Shown here: positions 1-8,668 of the stretch, one piece after another
How the letters are laid out: each line of letters begins with the position of its first letter
Numbering within the stretch: position 1 is the first letter of the stretch
Assembly: GCF_000359745.1 (NCBI RefSeq)
Contig: NZ_AQHN01000055.1
Span: 186,001-250,000, forward strand
Direction: 5' to 3'
Origin: Rhizobium freirei PRF 81
GTDB taxonomy: Bacteria > Pseudomonadota > Alphaproteobacteria > Rhizobiales > Rhizobiaceae
DNA length: 64,000 nt
Made by a program: the position numbers and the translations under genes
Notes under the pieces: generated by a model
What the model was told of the DNA's origin: nothing
The model's database searches: none
The model's input: the letters and a program-made list of their open reading frames with translations, nothing else

Positions 1-307
1 TCGTTTCCGGCATCGCTCCGGCGCTTTCCGGCGGCCGGTTGCAGTCATAAATCAGCCGGGAGAAGCGCTGGTAGATCAAGGTCGCATCGAGACTTGCCGA
101 GATTTTGCTTGCAACCGCGAGTGCACCGGGATCCCAGGCGATATGGCTGGAAAGAGCTTCAGCGGAAAGCCCAAGATCACCAAAACGTTCGGGCAAAGCA
201 CGGGAAGCATGCTCGCAGATGATGAAAACCGCGCTGCTGCCGTCTGGTCTCTCGACCGCGACGCAATCGCCGTCCGCCTTGGTCAAAATGCCTTGCTGTG
301 CAAGCAT
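1..307 (-). CDS. N-formylglutamate amidohydrolase family protein, N-terminal part
   Basis: The reading frame is open from an ATG at 307 to the left edge, so only about 102 N-terminal residues are in the window. The translation contains family landmarks: CEHAS near residue 31, SHIAWDPGA near residue 54 and RLIYDCNRPP near residue 82, the metal- and substrate-binding pattern of the N-formylglutamate amidohydrolase (FGase) fold. Enzymes of this family hydrolyse N-formyl-glutamate or related N-acyl amino acids in the cytoplasm, often at the end of histidine breakdown. It is divergent from the RpiR regulator at 488, with a 180-bp shared promoter region. The exact substrate cannot be told from the fragment. 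Confidence 0.85.
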   Translation of the reverse strand, partial: MLAQQGILTKADGDCVAVERPDGSSAVFIICEHASRALPERFGDLGLSAEALSSHIAWDPGALAVASKISASLDATLIYQRFSRLIYDCNRPPESAGAMPET

Positions 308-487
308 CCGGGGCGCCCCATTGCCGATTAATAAAATCTTTATAAGAAAAGAATTCTTCAGCTTTTGGCCGCTGTCAACCGGAAACTGAAATTATTTCTT
401 CATTTGTGACATTGACTCGAAATGTGACAGCGTTGTTATATCGTTGCAGGAGATCGGCATAAGACCGTCCCGGGGAGCAAAAATCGA

Positions 488-1360
488 TTGAGCAATGCGT
501 CAAAGACAGTTTCTGACGTGATCAATGCCCGCTTCGACACGCTGACGCGGGCCGAAAAGCAGCTGGCTAAGAGCTTGCTGGACAACTATCCCGTTTCCGG
601 GCTGGGCAGCATCACGACAGTCGCCGAGAATGCGCGCGTTTCGACGCCGACCGTCGCCCGAATGGTGCAGAAGCTCGGTTATAAGGGCTATCCCGACTTT
701 CAGTCTCATCTCCATCAGGAGGTCGAGGCGACTATCTCCAACCCGCTGACAAAGCATGATCGTTGGGCGTCGAATGCGCCGGGCACGCATATTCTCAATC
801 GCTTCGCAGATGCTATCATGAACAATCTGCGCCAAACGCTCGCTGATATCGACGCCGCGACATTCGATAGTGTGGCGGCCTTGCTGTCCGAGCGCAAACG
901 CGGGCTCTATTTCGTCGGTGGCCGCATCACGGGCGCGCTTGCCGAATATTTCTTCACCCATATGCAGGTGATCCGCCCGAACACCACGCTGCTTTCCTCC
1001 AATTCCAGCACCTGGCCGCAATACGTCCTGAACATGAATCCGGGCGACCTGCTCGTGATCTTCGACATCCGACGCTACGAGCAGGAAATGGTCAATCTGG
1101 CCGCCGCCGCCCGTCGTCGCGGCGCGGAAATCATCGTCTTTACCGATCAATGGGCAACACCGGCTGCCAAGCACGCCAAGCACATCTTCCGCGTGCAAAT
1201 CGAGGCTCCGTCCGCCTGGGATTCATCGGTTGTCACACTTTTCATCGTCGAGGCCCTGATCGAAGCCGTGCAGAGCTTGACCTGGGACGAGACAAGCGAA
1301 CGCATGAAAACGCTAGAAGGTCTTTTCGAGCAGACAAAATTGTTCCGCAAACTGAGCTAG
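488..1360 (+). CDS. MurR/RpiR family transcriptional regulator
   Basis: A 290-residue protein with the two-domain plan of RpiR regulators. The N-terminal HTH_6 domain covers about residues 5-80 and includes the helix pattern ARVSTPTVARMVQKLGYKGY. A SIS sugar-phosphate-binding domain follows at about 130-265, with the conserved YFVGGRITGALAEYF loop. The start is a TTG at 488 with GGGGAGC ten bases upstream; no better ATG is in frame nearby. It lies directly upstream of, and in the same direction as, an ABC importer operon, and divergent from the amidohydrolase, so it probably controls one or both. SIS domains usually sense phosphosugars, but here the ligand is unknown. Confidence 0.88.
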   Translation: MSNASKTVSDVINARFDTLTRAEKQLAKSLLDNYPVSGLGSITTVAENARVSTPTVARMVQKLGYKGYPDFQSHLHQEVEATISNPLTKHDRWASNAPGTHILNRFADAIMNNLRQTLADIDAATFDSVAALLSERKRGLYFVGGRITGALAEYFFTHMQVIRPNTTLLSSNSSTWPQYVLNMNPGDLLVIFDIRRYEQEMVNLAAAARRRGAEIIVFTDQWATPAAKHAKHIFRVQIEAPSAWDSSVVTLFIVEALIEAVQSLTWDETSERMKTLEGLFEQTKLFRKLS

Positions 1361-1548
1361 AGGGAAGCAAAACTACAAAATTAGGTGAGACGGAGCGGTG
1401 TGAAATGCAGCAGCTGTCACACTTAACGATTAGAAGCGAAATCAACCGCGTTTAGCGCAAACGTAGCGCCTTGGAACCGTCACACAACCTTCATGCAACG
1501 TCATTAACAGCAACGCCAGACACTGAAAACCCAAAAGGAGGAAATGCA

Positions 1549-2652
1549 GTGATCTCGAAAATTCACCGTCTTCTGACCATCTCTACCGCGATGCTCGTCG
1601 CTTCGTCCGCCATCGCTGCCGCAGAGCCGAGCGCCGATCTGATCGCTGCCGCCAAGAAGGAAGGCACGCTGACCACGATCGCCCTGCCCCACAACTGGTG
1701 CGGTTATGGCGATCTGATCGCCGCGTTCAAGGCAAAGTACGGTATCGAAGTCAACGAGCTGAACCCGGATGCGGGTTCGGGCGATGAGGTCGAAGCAATC
1801 CGCGCCAACAAGGGCAACACCGGCCCTCAGGCTCCGGACGTGATCGACGTCGGCCTCTCCTTCGGCCCGACCGCCAAGAAGGAAGGCCTGCTGCAGCCTT
1901 ACAAGGTTTCCACCTGGGATTCGATCCCGGACAGCGCCAAGGATGCCGAAGGCTTCTGGTACGGCGACTACTACGGCGTTCTCTCCTTCGTCACCAACAA
2001 GGACGTCGTGAAGAACCCGCCGAAGGACTGGGCTGACCTCCTGAAGCCGGAATACGCCAACACCGTTTCGCTCGCTGGCGACCCGCGCACCTCGAACCAG
2101 GCCGTTCAGGCCGTTTACGCCGCTGGCCTCGCTGCCGGCGAAAAGGATGCGACCAAGGTCGGCGCTGCTGGTCTCGACTACTTCGCCAAGCTGAACAAGG
2201 CTGGTAACTTCGTTCCGGTCATCGGCAAGTCCGCTTCGCTCGCTCAGGGCGCAACCCCGATCGTCGTTGCATGGGACTACAACGGCCTGTCCTGGCGCGA
2301 CAGCCTGAAGGGCAACCCGCCGGTTGACGTCACCGTTCCGGCTTCGGGCGTTATCGCCGGCGTTTACGTTCAGGCGATCTCGGCCTTCGCTCCGCACCCG
2401 AACGCTGCCAAGCTCTGGATGGAATTCCTCTATTCCGACGAAGGTCAGGTCGGCTGGTTGAAGGGCTACTGCCACCCGATCCGCTTCAACGATCTGGCGA
2501 AGAACAAGAAGATCCCGCAGGAGCTTCTCGACAAGCTGCCGCCGGCTGCCGCCTATGAAAAGGCTGTATTCCCGACGCTCGATGAACAGGCTGCCGGCAA
2601 GACCGCCATCACCACCAAGTGGGATTCCGTCGTCGGTTCGAACGTGAAGTAA
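1549..2652 (+). CDS. ABC transporter periplasmic substrate-binding protein
   Basis: The start is GTG 1549, chosen because AGGAGG ends seven bases upstream; the frame is open further upstream but has no ribosome site there. A Sec signal peptide occupies about residues 1-23 (hydrophobic core TISTAMLVASSAIA followed by AAAEP). The mature protein is a family-1 solute-binding protein of the iron(III)/spermidine/phosphonate type (COG1840-like), with PDVIDVGLSFGP and FLYSDEGQVGWLKGYCHPI as recognisable segments. Codon use is strongly biased toward GGC, AAG and CTC compared with the neighbours, suggesting high expression. It is the first gene of the importer operon; the ligand cannot be read from sequence. 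Confidence 0.88.
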   Translation: MISKIHRLLTISTAMLVASSAIAAAEPSADLIAAAKKEGTLTTIALPHNWCGYGDLIAAFKAKYGIEVNELNPDAGSGDEVEAIRANKGNTGPQAPDVIDVGLSFGPTAKKEGLLQPYKVSTWDSIPDSAKDAEGFWYGDYYGVLSFVTNKDVVKNPPKDWADLLKPEYANTVSLAGDPRTSNQAVQAVYAAGLAAGEKDATKVGAAGLDYFAKLNKAGNFVPVIGKSASLAQGATPIVVAWDYNGLSWRDSLKGNPPVDVTVPASGVIAGVYVQAISAFAPHPNAAKLWMEFLYSDEGQVGWLKGYCHPIRFNDLAKNKKIPQELLDKLPPAAAYEKAVFPTLDEQAAGKTAITTKWDSVVGSNVK

Positions 2653-2666
2653 TTCGACCTAGCATG

Positions 2667-2693
2667 ACCTCCCCGTTTCGACGGGGAGGTTTT
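2667..2693 (+). terminator. Stem-loop attenuator between binding protein and permease genes
   Basis: A perfect 10-bp inverted repeat ACCTCCCCGT / ACGGGGAGGT closes a TTCG tetraloop and is followed by TTT. It sits between the binding-protein stop and the first permease start. Such hairpins commonly stabilise or partially terminate the binding-protein transcript so that it is made in excess over the membrane subunits. Confidence 0.75.
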
Positions 2694-2724
2694 CCATTTC
2701 TTGGCGCCGCGGATTGGACCAGTC

Positions 2725-3618
2725 ATGAGCATCGTCACAACATCAACGGTCAGTTCCACTCCGATGATCAGCAAACGCATGGTCGTCGACTGGCTGGGCA
2801 TAGCGCCCTTCCTAATCTTCGCGCTGCTGTTTCTGATTCTTCCGACGATCTATTTGATCGCAGGCGCCTTCCTGACGCCCGAAGGCAGTTTAACGCTGAA
2901 GAACATCGGCGATCTGTTCACCAAATCGATCTGGGATTCCTATTGGATCAGTATCAAGGTGTCGGTCGCATCTTCGCTTGGAGGCGCACTGATCGGCTTC
3001 TATCTGGCCTGGGCCCTGGTCATGGGCGGCCTGCCGCCCTGGGTACGCCATACGTTTCTGACTTTTTCCGGTGTCGCATCCAATTTCGCCGGCGTGCCGC
3101 TGGCATTCGCATTCATCGCCACGATCGGCCGCCTGGGCCTCGTCACACTGCTGATGAGAGACTGGCTCGGCTTCAATCTCTATTCGACCGGTTTCAACCT
3201 CTACAGTTTCGTCGGCCTGACCATCACCTACATGTATTTCCAGATCCCGCTGATGGTGCTGATCATCACGCCGGCGCTCGACGGCATGAAGAAGGAATGG
3301 CGGGAAGCGGCCTCCATTCTCGGAGCAACCAATGGGCAATATTGGCTCATGGTGGCGCTGCCGATCCTATGGCCGAGCCTGCTTGGAACGACCCTGCTGT
3401 TGTTTGCAAACGCTTTTGGCGCCATCGCAACCGCCATTGCCTTGACCGGCAGCTCGCTGAACATCATACCGATCCAGCTCTATGCCCAGATCCGCGGCGA
3501 CGTGCTGCACAACGCCAATCTCGGCTACGCCATGGCCCTCGGCATGATCGTCATAACAGGCATATCCAACCTGATCTACATCATCATGCGCATGCGCGCA
3601 GAACGGTGGCAGAAATGA
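2725..3618 (+). CDS. ABC transporter permease subunit 1
   Basis: A 297-residue inner-membrane protein with about six transmembrane helices, beginning with WLGIAPFLIFALLFLILP. The cytoplasmic EAA loop is present as EWREAASILGATNGQYW, which contacts the ATPase. ATG 2725 is preferred over the upstream TTG 2701 because it gives a normal short N-terminus. The gene overlaps the next permease by four bases (ATGA), showing translational coupling. With the second permease it forms the channel for the ligand captured by the binding protein encoded just upstream. Confidence 0.88.
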   Translation: MSIVTTSTVSSTPMISKRMVVDWLGIAPFLIFALLFLILPTIYLIAGAFLTPEGSLTLKNIGDLFTKSIWDSYWISIKVSVASSLGGALIGFYLAWALVMGGLPPWVRHTFLTFSGVASNFAGVPLAFAFIATIGRLGLVTLLMRDWLGFNLYSTGFNLYSFVGLTITYMYFQIPLMVLIITPALDGMKKEWREAASILGATNGQYWLMVALPILWPSLLGTTLLLFANAFGAIATAIALTGSSLNIIPIQLYAQIRGDVLHNANLGYAMALGMIVITGISNLIYIIMRMRAERWQK

Positions 3619-4403
3619 AGCTGCAAAAATTCTTTGCCTGGATCGCGGTCGTCATCGGCGCCGTCTATTTCATCGTTCCGCTCATCGGTACGCTGGAATT
3701 TTCGCTACGCATGCGCCGCGATGCCTATAGTTTCGACGCCTACGCATCGGTCTTTTCTGATAGTCAGTTCTTGTATGCGTTCGGCTATTCCATGCTCATG
3801 GCCTTGCTAACCATCATCTTCGGCATGCTGATCGTGGTGCCCACGGCCTATTGGGTCCGGCTTCGTCTGCCGCAGATACGCCCGATCGTCGAATTCATCA
3901 CCCTGATGCCGCTGGTCATTCCCGCGATCGTTATCGTATTCGGCTATCTGCGCCTCTATAATTCGTCATCGATACTGCCTTTGACGGGCTTCGAGCAGAC
4001 GACAAACTTCCTTCTGGTCTGCTCCTATATTGTCTTGTCCCTCCCCTATATGTATCGTTCCGTCGATACGGCGATGCGCACGATCGATGTAGGCACACTG
4101 ACGGAGGCGGCCGAAAGCCTCGGCGCTAAGTGGACGACCATCATGTTCCGCTGCATTTTTCCCAATGTCATGAGCGGTGTTCTTTCCGGCGCCTTCATCA
4201 CACTGGCGATCGTCATGGGCGAGTTCACGATGGCTTCGCTGCTCAATCGGCCGGCATTCGGCCCATATATGCAGCTCGTCGGCGCGAACCAGGCTTATCA
4301 GTCCTCGGCGCTGGCGATCATCGCGCTTGCCGTCACATGGCTGAGCATGGGCTTGCTCCAGCTTGCTTCCCGCTTCTCAAAATTGGCCCCGATTAAGGCG
4401 TAA
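3615..4403 (+). CDS. ABC transporter permease subunit 2
   Basis: A 262-residue membrane protein starting at ATG 3615 inside the stop of the preceding permease. It has about six hydrophobic segments (IAVVIGAVYFIVPLIG first) and an EAA loop, TEAAESLGAKWTTIMFRCI. It pairs with the other permease as the heterodimeric channel of the importer. The 11-bp gap to the ATPase gene means all four transporter genes are one operon. Confidence 0.88.
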   Translation: MKLQKFFAWIAVVIGAVYFIVPLIGTLEFSLRMRRDAYSFDAYASVFSDSQFLYAFGYSMLMALLTIIFGMLIVVPTAYWVRLRLPQIRPIVEFITLMPLVIPAIVIVFGYLRLYNSSSILPLTGFEQTTNFLLVCSYIVLSLPYMYRSVDTAMRTIDVGTLTEAAESLGAKWTTIMFRCIFPNVMSGVLSGAFITLAIVMGEFTMASLLNRPAFGPYMQLVGANQAYQSSALAIIALAVTWLSMGLLQLASRFSKLAPIKA

Positions 4404-4414
4404 GGCTTCTCACC

Positions 4415-5476
4415 ATGGCTTTTCTCGAACTCACCCACATCAAGAAATCATTCGGCGAAGTTCAGGTCGTTCACGATTTCAATATGAAAATCGAGAAGGG
4501 AGAATTCGTCTCCTTCCTTGGACCGTCGGGCTGCGGCAAGACGACGGTACTGCGCATGATCGCCGGTTTTGAGACACCGACCGCCGGTACTTTGATGATC
4601 AACGGCAAGGATCAGCGGTCGCTGAAGCCGAACCAGCGCAACATCGGCATGGTGTTCCAGGCTTACGCGCTGTTTCCAAACATGACGGTGCACGACAACG
4701 TCGCCTTCGGCCTGAAGGTCGCGGGCATGTCGAAGCCCGACATCGAAAAGCGCGTCAAGGAGATGCTTGCTCTTATCAAGCTCGATCACCTTGCCGCCCG
4801 TTTTCCATATCAGATGTCCGGCGGCCAGCAGCAGCGCGTGGCGCTCGCCCGCGCCATCGCGGTCAAGCCGCAGGTCCTCCTGCTCGACGAGCCGCTCTCG
4901 GCGCTCGACGCCAAGATCCGCATCTCGCTGCGCGAGGAAATCCGCGCAATCCAGCAGCAGCTCGGCATCACCACGGTCTTCGTGACCCACGATCAGGAAG
5001 AAGCTCTGTCGATCTCCGACCGCATCGTCGTCATGAATGCCGGCCGCGCCGACCAGATCGGCACGCCCTTCGAAATCTACAATACCCCGGCCACCCGCTT
5101 CGTAGCCTCCTTCGTCGGAACGCTGAACCTCATCGAGGGCAAGGTCATCGATCCCAACAGCAACCGCATCATGATCGGCGATCAGGGCGTGACCCTGAAG
5201 CAATCAGTCACGGCCTACAAGCCAGGCGATACCGTATCGCTCGCCCTGCGTCCGGAAGCCGGCTCGCTGGCGGAATCGGCCAAGGGCGACACGGCGCTGA
5301 CGGGCGAGGTTTCCTCGGCCCACTTCCTGGGCTCGGTCATCCGCACGCGCATGAACGTCGCCGGCAACACGATTTCCTTCGACATGTTCAACAGCCCTGG
5401 CATGATGCCCCCGAACGTCGGGGAAAAGGTGACGCTGCGGTTCGCCTCGTCCGATCTGCTGGTCATTCAGGACTGA
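4415..5476 (+). CDS. ABC transporter ATP-binding protein (PotA/FbpC type)
   Basis: A 353-residue nucleotide-binding subunit. It shows Walker A GPSGCGKTT near residue 37, Q-loop VFQAYALFPN, signature MSGGQQQRVALARA, Walker B VLLLDEPLSALD and the H-loop VTHDQEEAL. The C-terminal roughly 110 residues form a TOBE domain, as in PotA, FbpC and PhnT-like importers, which regulates uptake or contacts the permease. It powers import of the ligand bound by the product of the first gene. It closes the operon, and a strong hairpin terminator follows at 5520. Confidence 0.9.
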   Translation: MAFLELTHIKKSFGEVQVVHDFNMKIEKGEFVSFLGPSGCGKTTVLRMIAGFETPTAGTLMINGKDQRSLKPNQRNIGMVFQAYALFPNMTVHDNVAFGLKVAGMSKPDIEKRVKEMLALIKLDHLAARFPYQMSGGQQQRVALARAIAVKPQVLLLDEPLSALDAKIRISLREEIRAIQQQLGITTVFVTHDQEEALSISDRIVVMNAGRADQIGTPFEIYNTPATRFVASFVGTLNLIEGKVIDPNSNRIMIGDQGVTLKQSVTAYKPGDTVSLALRPEAGSLAESAKGDTALTGEVSSAHFLGSVIRTRMNVAGNTISFDMFNSPGMMPPNVGEKVTLRFASSDLLVIQD

Positions 5477-5519
5477 GAACACCACCCCGAAAGGGGAATG
5501 CTTTGGAAAAATAATCGCC

Positions 5520-5551
5520 AACGCCGGGCCAAAAGCCTGGCGTTTTTCTTT
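5520..5551 (+). terminator. Rho-independent terminator of the ABC importer operon
   Basis: AACGCCGGGCC, loop AAAA, GCCTGGCGTT, then TTTCTTT. The stem is GC-rich and immediately followed by a T-run on the plus strand. It lies 43 bp after the ATPase stop and just before the riboswitch, separating the two transcription units. Confidence 0.8.
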
Positions 5552-5585
5552 GATTTCCCAGCGGAAATGCATTTATAGTCCACGC

Positions 5586-5725
5586 GTTCTCAGGGCGGGG
5601 CGAAACTCCCCACCGGCGGTATGGGATTTTCCCGAGCCCGCGAGCGCCTTTCGGTTCTCCGAAAGGGTCAGCAGATCCGGTGAGAGGCCGGAGCCGACGG
5701 TATAGTCCGGATGGAAGAGAGCACG
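5586..5725 (+). promoter_or_regulatory. FMN riboswitch (RFN element)
   Basis: The conserved FMN aptamer segments appear in order: TTCTCAGGGCGGGG and GAAACTCCCCACCGGCGGTA at the 5' end, then AGCCCGCGAGCGC, a variable hairpin (GCCTTTCGGTTCTCCGAAAGGG), GATCCGGTGAGAGGCCGG, AGCCGACGGTATAGTCCGG and ATGGAAGAGA. This is a full-length consensus RFN element on the plus strand. It lies about 90 bp upstream of ribH2, so FMN would repress lumazine synthase production, probably by masking the ribosome site, since no obvious intrinsic terminator follows the aptamer. Confidence 0.96.
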
Positions 5726-5786
5726 CAGGGTCGTACCTCCTCCGCGCGAGGGGCGCCGCAATGCTGCATGTTCGCCCAAGGGATAA

Positions 5787-6290
<504 letters not shown>

Positions 6291-6297
6291 GCCAGAA

Positions 6298-6396
6298 TAA
6301 TTCCAGCAAAAGTGCGAGGCGGTTTGCGTTAGGAATTGCGTGAAAACAAAGAGATGGAGCATTTCCGTGACTCCGTTTAGAACGGAAATGCTCTAG
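6298..6396. repeat. RIME-like intergenic mosaic element, copy 1
   Basis: An about 100-bp intergenic element with two palindromic parts. The right part is a perfect 12-bp inverted repeat, GAGCATTTCCGT / ACGGAAATGCTC at 6357-6368 and 6382-6393. The left part contains AAAAGTGCG, GCGGTTTGCGT and GGAATTGCGT. The same modules in the same order occur at 28265-28372. Layout and wording match the Rhizobium-specific intergenic mosaic elements, non-coding repeats that may act as transcript-end hairpins. Confidence 0.82.
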
Positions 6397-6446
6397 CTGG
6401 CGGAGGCGGCGAAAGTCCGCCTCCATCTCACAAGGGAGAACCGTCG

Positions 6447-6797
6447 TTGACCGTCCTGCGCATAATCCCAAACCTTGCCGCCGCCGATCCTGCTACCGCC
6501 CGACTGTTCTACCACGACCTGCTCGGCCTCAATATCGTCATGGACCATGGCTGGATCCTCACCTTTGCCTCCGAGGCGGCGACGGTGCCGCAGATCAGCG
6601 TCGCCAGCGAAGGCGGCTCGGGGACTATCGTTCCTGATCTTTCGATTGAGGTCGATGATGTCGACACGCTCTATCAGCGCGCCGCATCTATGGGTTTCAG
6701 CATATTATACGACCTCACCGACGAGCCCTGGGGCGTTCGCCGTTTTTACGTTCGCGACCCTTTCGGCAAGGTCGTCAACATCCTGTCCCATCGCTAA
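6447..6797 (+). CDS. VOC family (glyoxalase/bleomycin-resistance fold) protein
   Basis: A 116-residue protein with one vicinal-oxygen-chelate domain. The N-terminal strand IIPNLAAADPATARLFYHDLLG and the C-terminal RRFYVRDPFGKVVNILSH are the typical paired beta-alpha-beta-beta-beta modules. The start is TTG 6447 with AAGGGAGAA seven bases upstream. Members bind a metal and act in detoxification or antibiotic resistance; neither metal ligands nor substrate can be assigned confidently. It stands alone after the RIME repeat. Confidence 0.8.
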   Translation: MTVLRIIPNLAAADPATARLFYHDLLGLNIVMDHGWILTFASEAATVPQISVASEGGSGTIVPDLSIEVDDVDTLYQRAASMGFSILYDLTDEPWGVRRFYVRDPFGKVVNILSHR

Positions 6798-6947
6798 AGC
6801 AGAGTACGCGGCGCAGCGCCGTTGCAAAGCGGCGCAAAGCTCCCTTAATCCAACTATCGCAGATCGACATTGAAGAGGGTGCGCCATGAATTCGTCCGGA
6901 CGACCGAATATATGGAGCCACCATTTACCCTCGCCATAAGTGAGGTT

Positions 6948-7343
6948 CTATTGCTTGCAGTCGATCATCCATTGCACGCCATACCGATCCGTCAGTTTGC
7001 CGTAGTAGCTGCCCCATGGCTGTAGGCCAAGCGGCGTCGTCACCGTCGCGCCATCAGCCAACAGGGCAAAAATCCTGTCGGTGCTGGCGCGGTCGTCTAT
7101 GACGAGGATGTGAGCAGACCCGCGCATCGGCTCGGCATCATGATTGTCGGACGCGAAGAATAACACGCCTGGCCCCTCGAAACGCGCATGCATCACCCTG
7201 CCCCGCAGGGACTCGTCAGCAATGCTCATTCCATTCGCACCGTGCCGGACCAACAGCGTAACCTGGCCGAGCCCGCAGGCAGTATAGAAGGCAAGCGCTT
7301 CCTCACAATGCGTTGTAAAAAATAGATAATTGGCGAGTTGCAC
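6948..7343 (-). CDS. VOC family protein (PhnB-like)
   Basis: A 131-residue single-domain VOC protein. It begins LANYLFFTTHCEEALAFYTACG, typical of the PhnB/YjdN (3-demethylubiquinone methyltransferase-like) subfamily, and ends GLQPWGSYYGKLTDRYGVQW. These small proteins fold as dimers; most are functionally uncharacterised. The gene is monocistronic on the minus strand, convergent with the VOC gene at 6447. Confidence 0.82.
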   Translation of the reverse strand: MQLANYLFFTTHCEEALAFYTACGLGQVTLLVRHGANGMSIADESLRGRVMHARFEGPGVLFFASDNHDAEPMRGSAHILVIDDRASTDRIFALLADGATVTTPLGLQPWGSYYGKLTDRYGVQWMIDCKQ

Positions 7344-7439
7344 GTCCTGCCTCCCTGTTGCTGTCGGACGATAGCGGCCTAAGTCTGCCCGTCCGTCATT
7401 GATGTTAATTCTACCGCCTGAGCGACGTTGAACCTCTGC

Positions 7440-7865
7440 TTAGGACATTGCAGCGTTCTGAATGGCCCCAACCAGATCTACATTGCTGTAACTCTGGCCT
7501 GCAATGCCCCAAGCTCCCTCCGGCGCGTAGACGATGTTCGACCAGATATGCTCGCGTTTGATGCGGCCCTCGGCTGCCCGCTCGACGACATCGGTCGCCT
7601 TTTCGATGAAGGCGCGCTTGGCCTCAGCGGTCGCAAGTGCGATCTCGGGCAGCTTGAGTTCGACAAAGGCCGCGGCAACGGGCTTGCCCGCAGCCAGCAC
7701 ATGGTCGACGGGAAGCACGTTGATCGTGCCGATGACATTTGCCGTCATGAAGGTATTTCCGGTCAAGCCGGCAACATCGAGGACTGCATCGGTCAAGCCG
7801 GCAAATGCCTGCGCCTGCGCTTGAGACGAAAGCAGTCCTTCGGATACGGTGAGCGTAATGGGCAT
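7440..7865 (-). CDS. Tautomerase family protein
   Basis: A 141-residue protein starting MPITLTVSEG; Pro2, exposed after Met removal, would be the catalytic N-terminal proline of the 4-oxalocrotonate tautomerase/MIF superfamily. The start at 7865 is chosen because AAGGAG lies eight bases upstream; the longer frame to 7916 adds an implausible tail. A second half (KLPEIALATAEAKRAFIEKATDVVERAAEG) repeats the tautomerase helix. It is divergent from a TetR regulator with shared operator-like repeats, so it is the likely regulatory target. Substrate unknown. Confidence 0.75.
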   Translation of the reverse strand: MPITLTVSEGLLSSQAQAQAFAGLTDAVLDVAGLTGNTFMTANVIGTINVLPVDHVLAAGKPVAAAFVELKLPEIALATAEAKRAFIEKATDVVERAAEGRIKREHIWSNIVYAPEGAWGIAGQSYSNVDLVGAIQNAAMS

Positions 7866-7907
7866 TGGAACATCTCCTTGTTGGACCTGTGCCGGCAATT
7901 GATATAT

Positions 7908-7967
7908 ACCGATCACTCTTTAACGATACACACCGATCACTCTCTATGCAAGAGATAAAGAGCGATC
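7908..7967. promoter_or_regulatory. Operator-like repeats between tautomerase and tetR genes
   Basis: ACCGATCACTCT occurs twice in direct orientation at 7908-7919 and 7932-7943, exactly 24 bp apart. AGAGCGATC at 7959-7967 is a one-mismatch inverted copy of the GATCACTCT core. The spacing and the position in the divergent promoter suggest binding sites for the adjacent TetR repressor. Confidence 0.6.
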
Positions 7968-7986
7968 TCTCTTAATGGAGGCCGCA

Positions 7987-8598
7987 ATGCGGTATAGCGC
8001 CGAACATAAGCAAGAGACCCGGTCGCGGGTCATCGCGGCTGCCGGGCAGGTATTTCGAAAGGAAGGCTACGGCGGTGCGGGCATCGACGCCTTGACGAAA
8101 GCGGCCGGGGTTACCAACGGCGCTTTCTACGGACACTTCAAGTCCAAGGTCGAAGCATTCCGCACGGCCGTTGTGGAGGGTTTGGAGGAACTGCGTCAGG
8201 CGGTTTTAACACTCAGGGAAAACCAGGCGAAAGACTGGCTGCAAACCTTTGCCAGCTACTATCTCGGCTACAAACGGACTTGCGATCTCGGCGACAGCTG
8301 CACGCTGCCGAGCCTTTCCCCGGATGTCATGCGCGCCGACGAGGAAACGCGCGATGCCTATACGGCAGTGTTGAGGAAACTCATTGCGGATGTTGCGGCC
8401 GGTCTGCAGGAGGCTTCGAAAGCAGACGCAAACGAGACAACGGCGGAGGATCGCGCCATCATTCTCCTCGCAACGCTCAGCGGCGGCGTCACTCTTGCTC
8501 GCGCCGTTTCCGACCCCGCTCTTTCCAGCCACATCGCCCAGGTCATAGAACGGGCGGCGCTGGCAACAGGCAATCCCTCGAATCCGCAAGGCGGATGA
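7987..8598 (+). CDS. TetR/AcrR family transcriptional regulator
   Basis: A 203-residue regulator. The N-terminal TetR DNA-binding domain is clear: TRSRVIAAAGQVFRKEGY, then the recognition helix GVTNGAFYGHFKSK. The C-terminal ligand domain contains GDSCTLPSLSPDV, seen in TetR_C subfamilies. ATG 7987 has GGAG six bases upstream, whereas ATG 7975 would bury that site inside the gene. It is divergent from the tautomerase gene and probably represses it and itself through the repeats at 7908-7967. Confidence 0.88.
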   Translation: MRYSAEHKQETRSRVIAAAGQVFRKEGYGGAGIDALTKAAGVTNGAFYGHFKSKVEAFRTAVVEGLEELRQAVLTLRENQAKDWLQTFASYYLGYKRTCDLGDSCTLPSLSPDVMRADEETRDAYTAVLRKLIADVAAGLQEASKADANETTAEDRAIILLATLSGGVTLARAVSDPALSSHIAQVIERAALATGNPSNPQGG

Positions 8599-8668
8599 TC
8601 GATCGCTGGGATTCTTCAGCCAGAAACAGCCGAGGCAAAGCTTCCCACTTCGCCTCGGATAGACCAAA

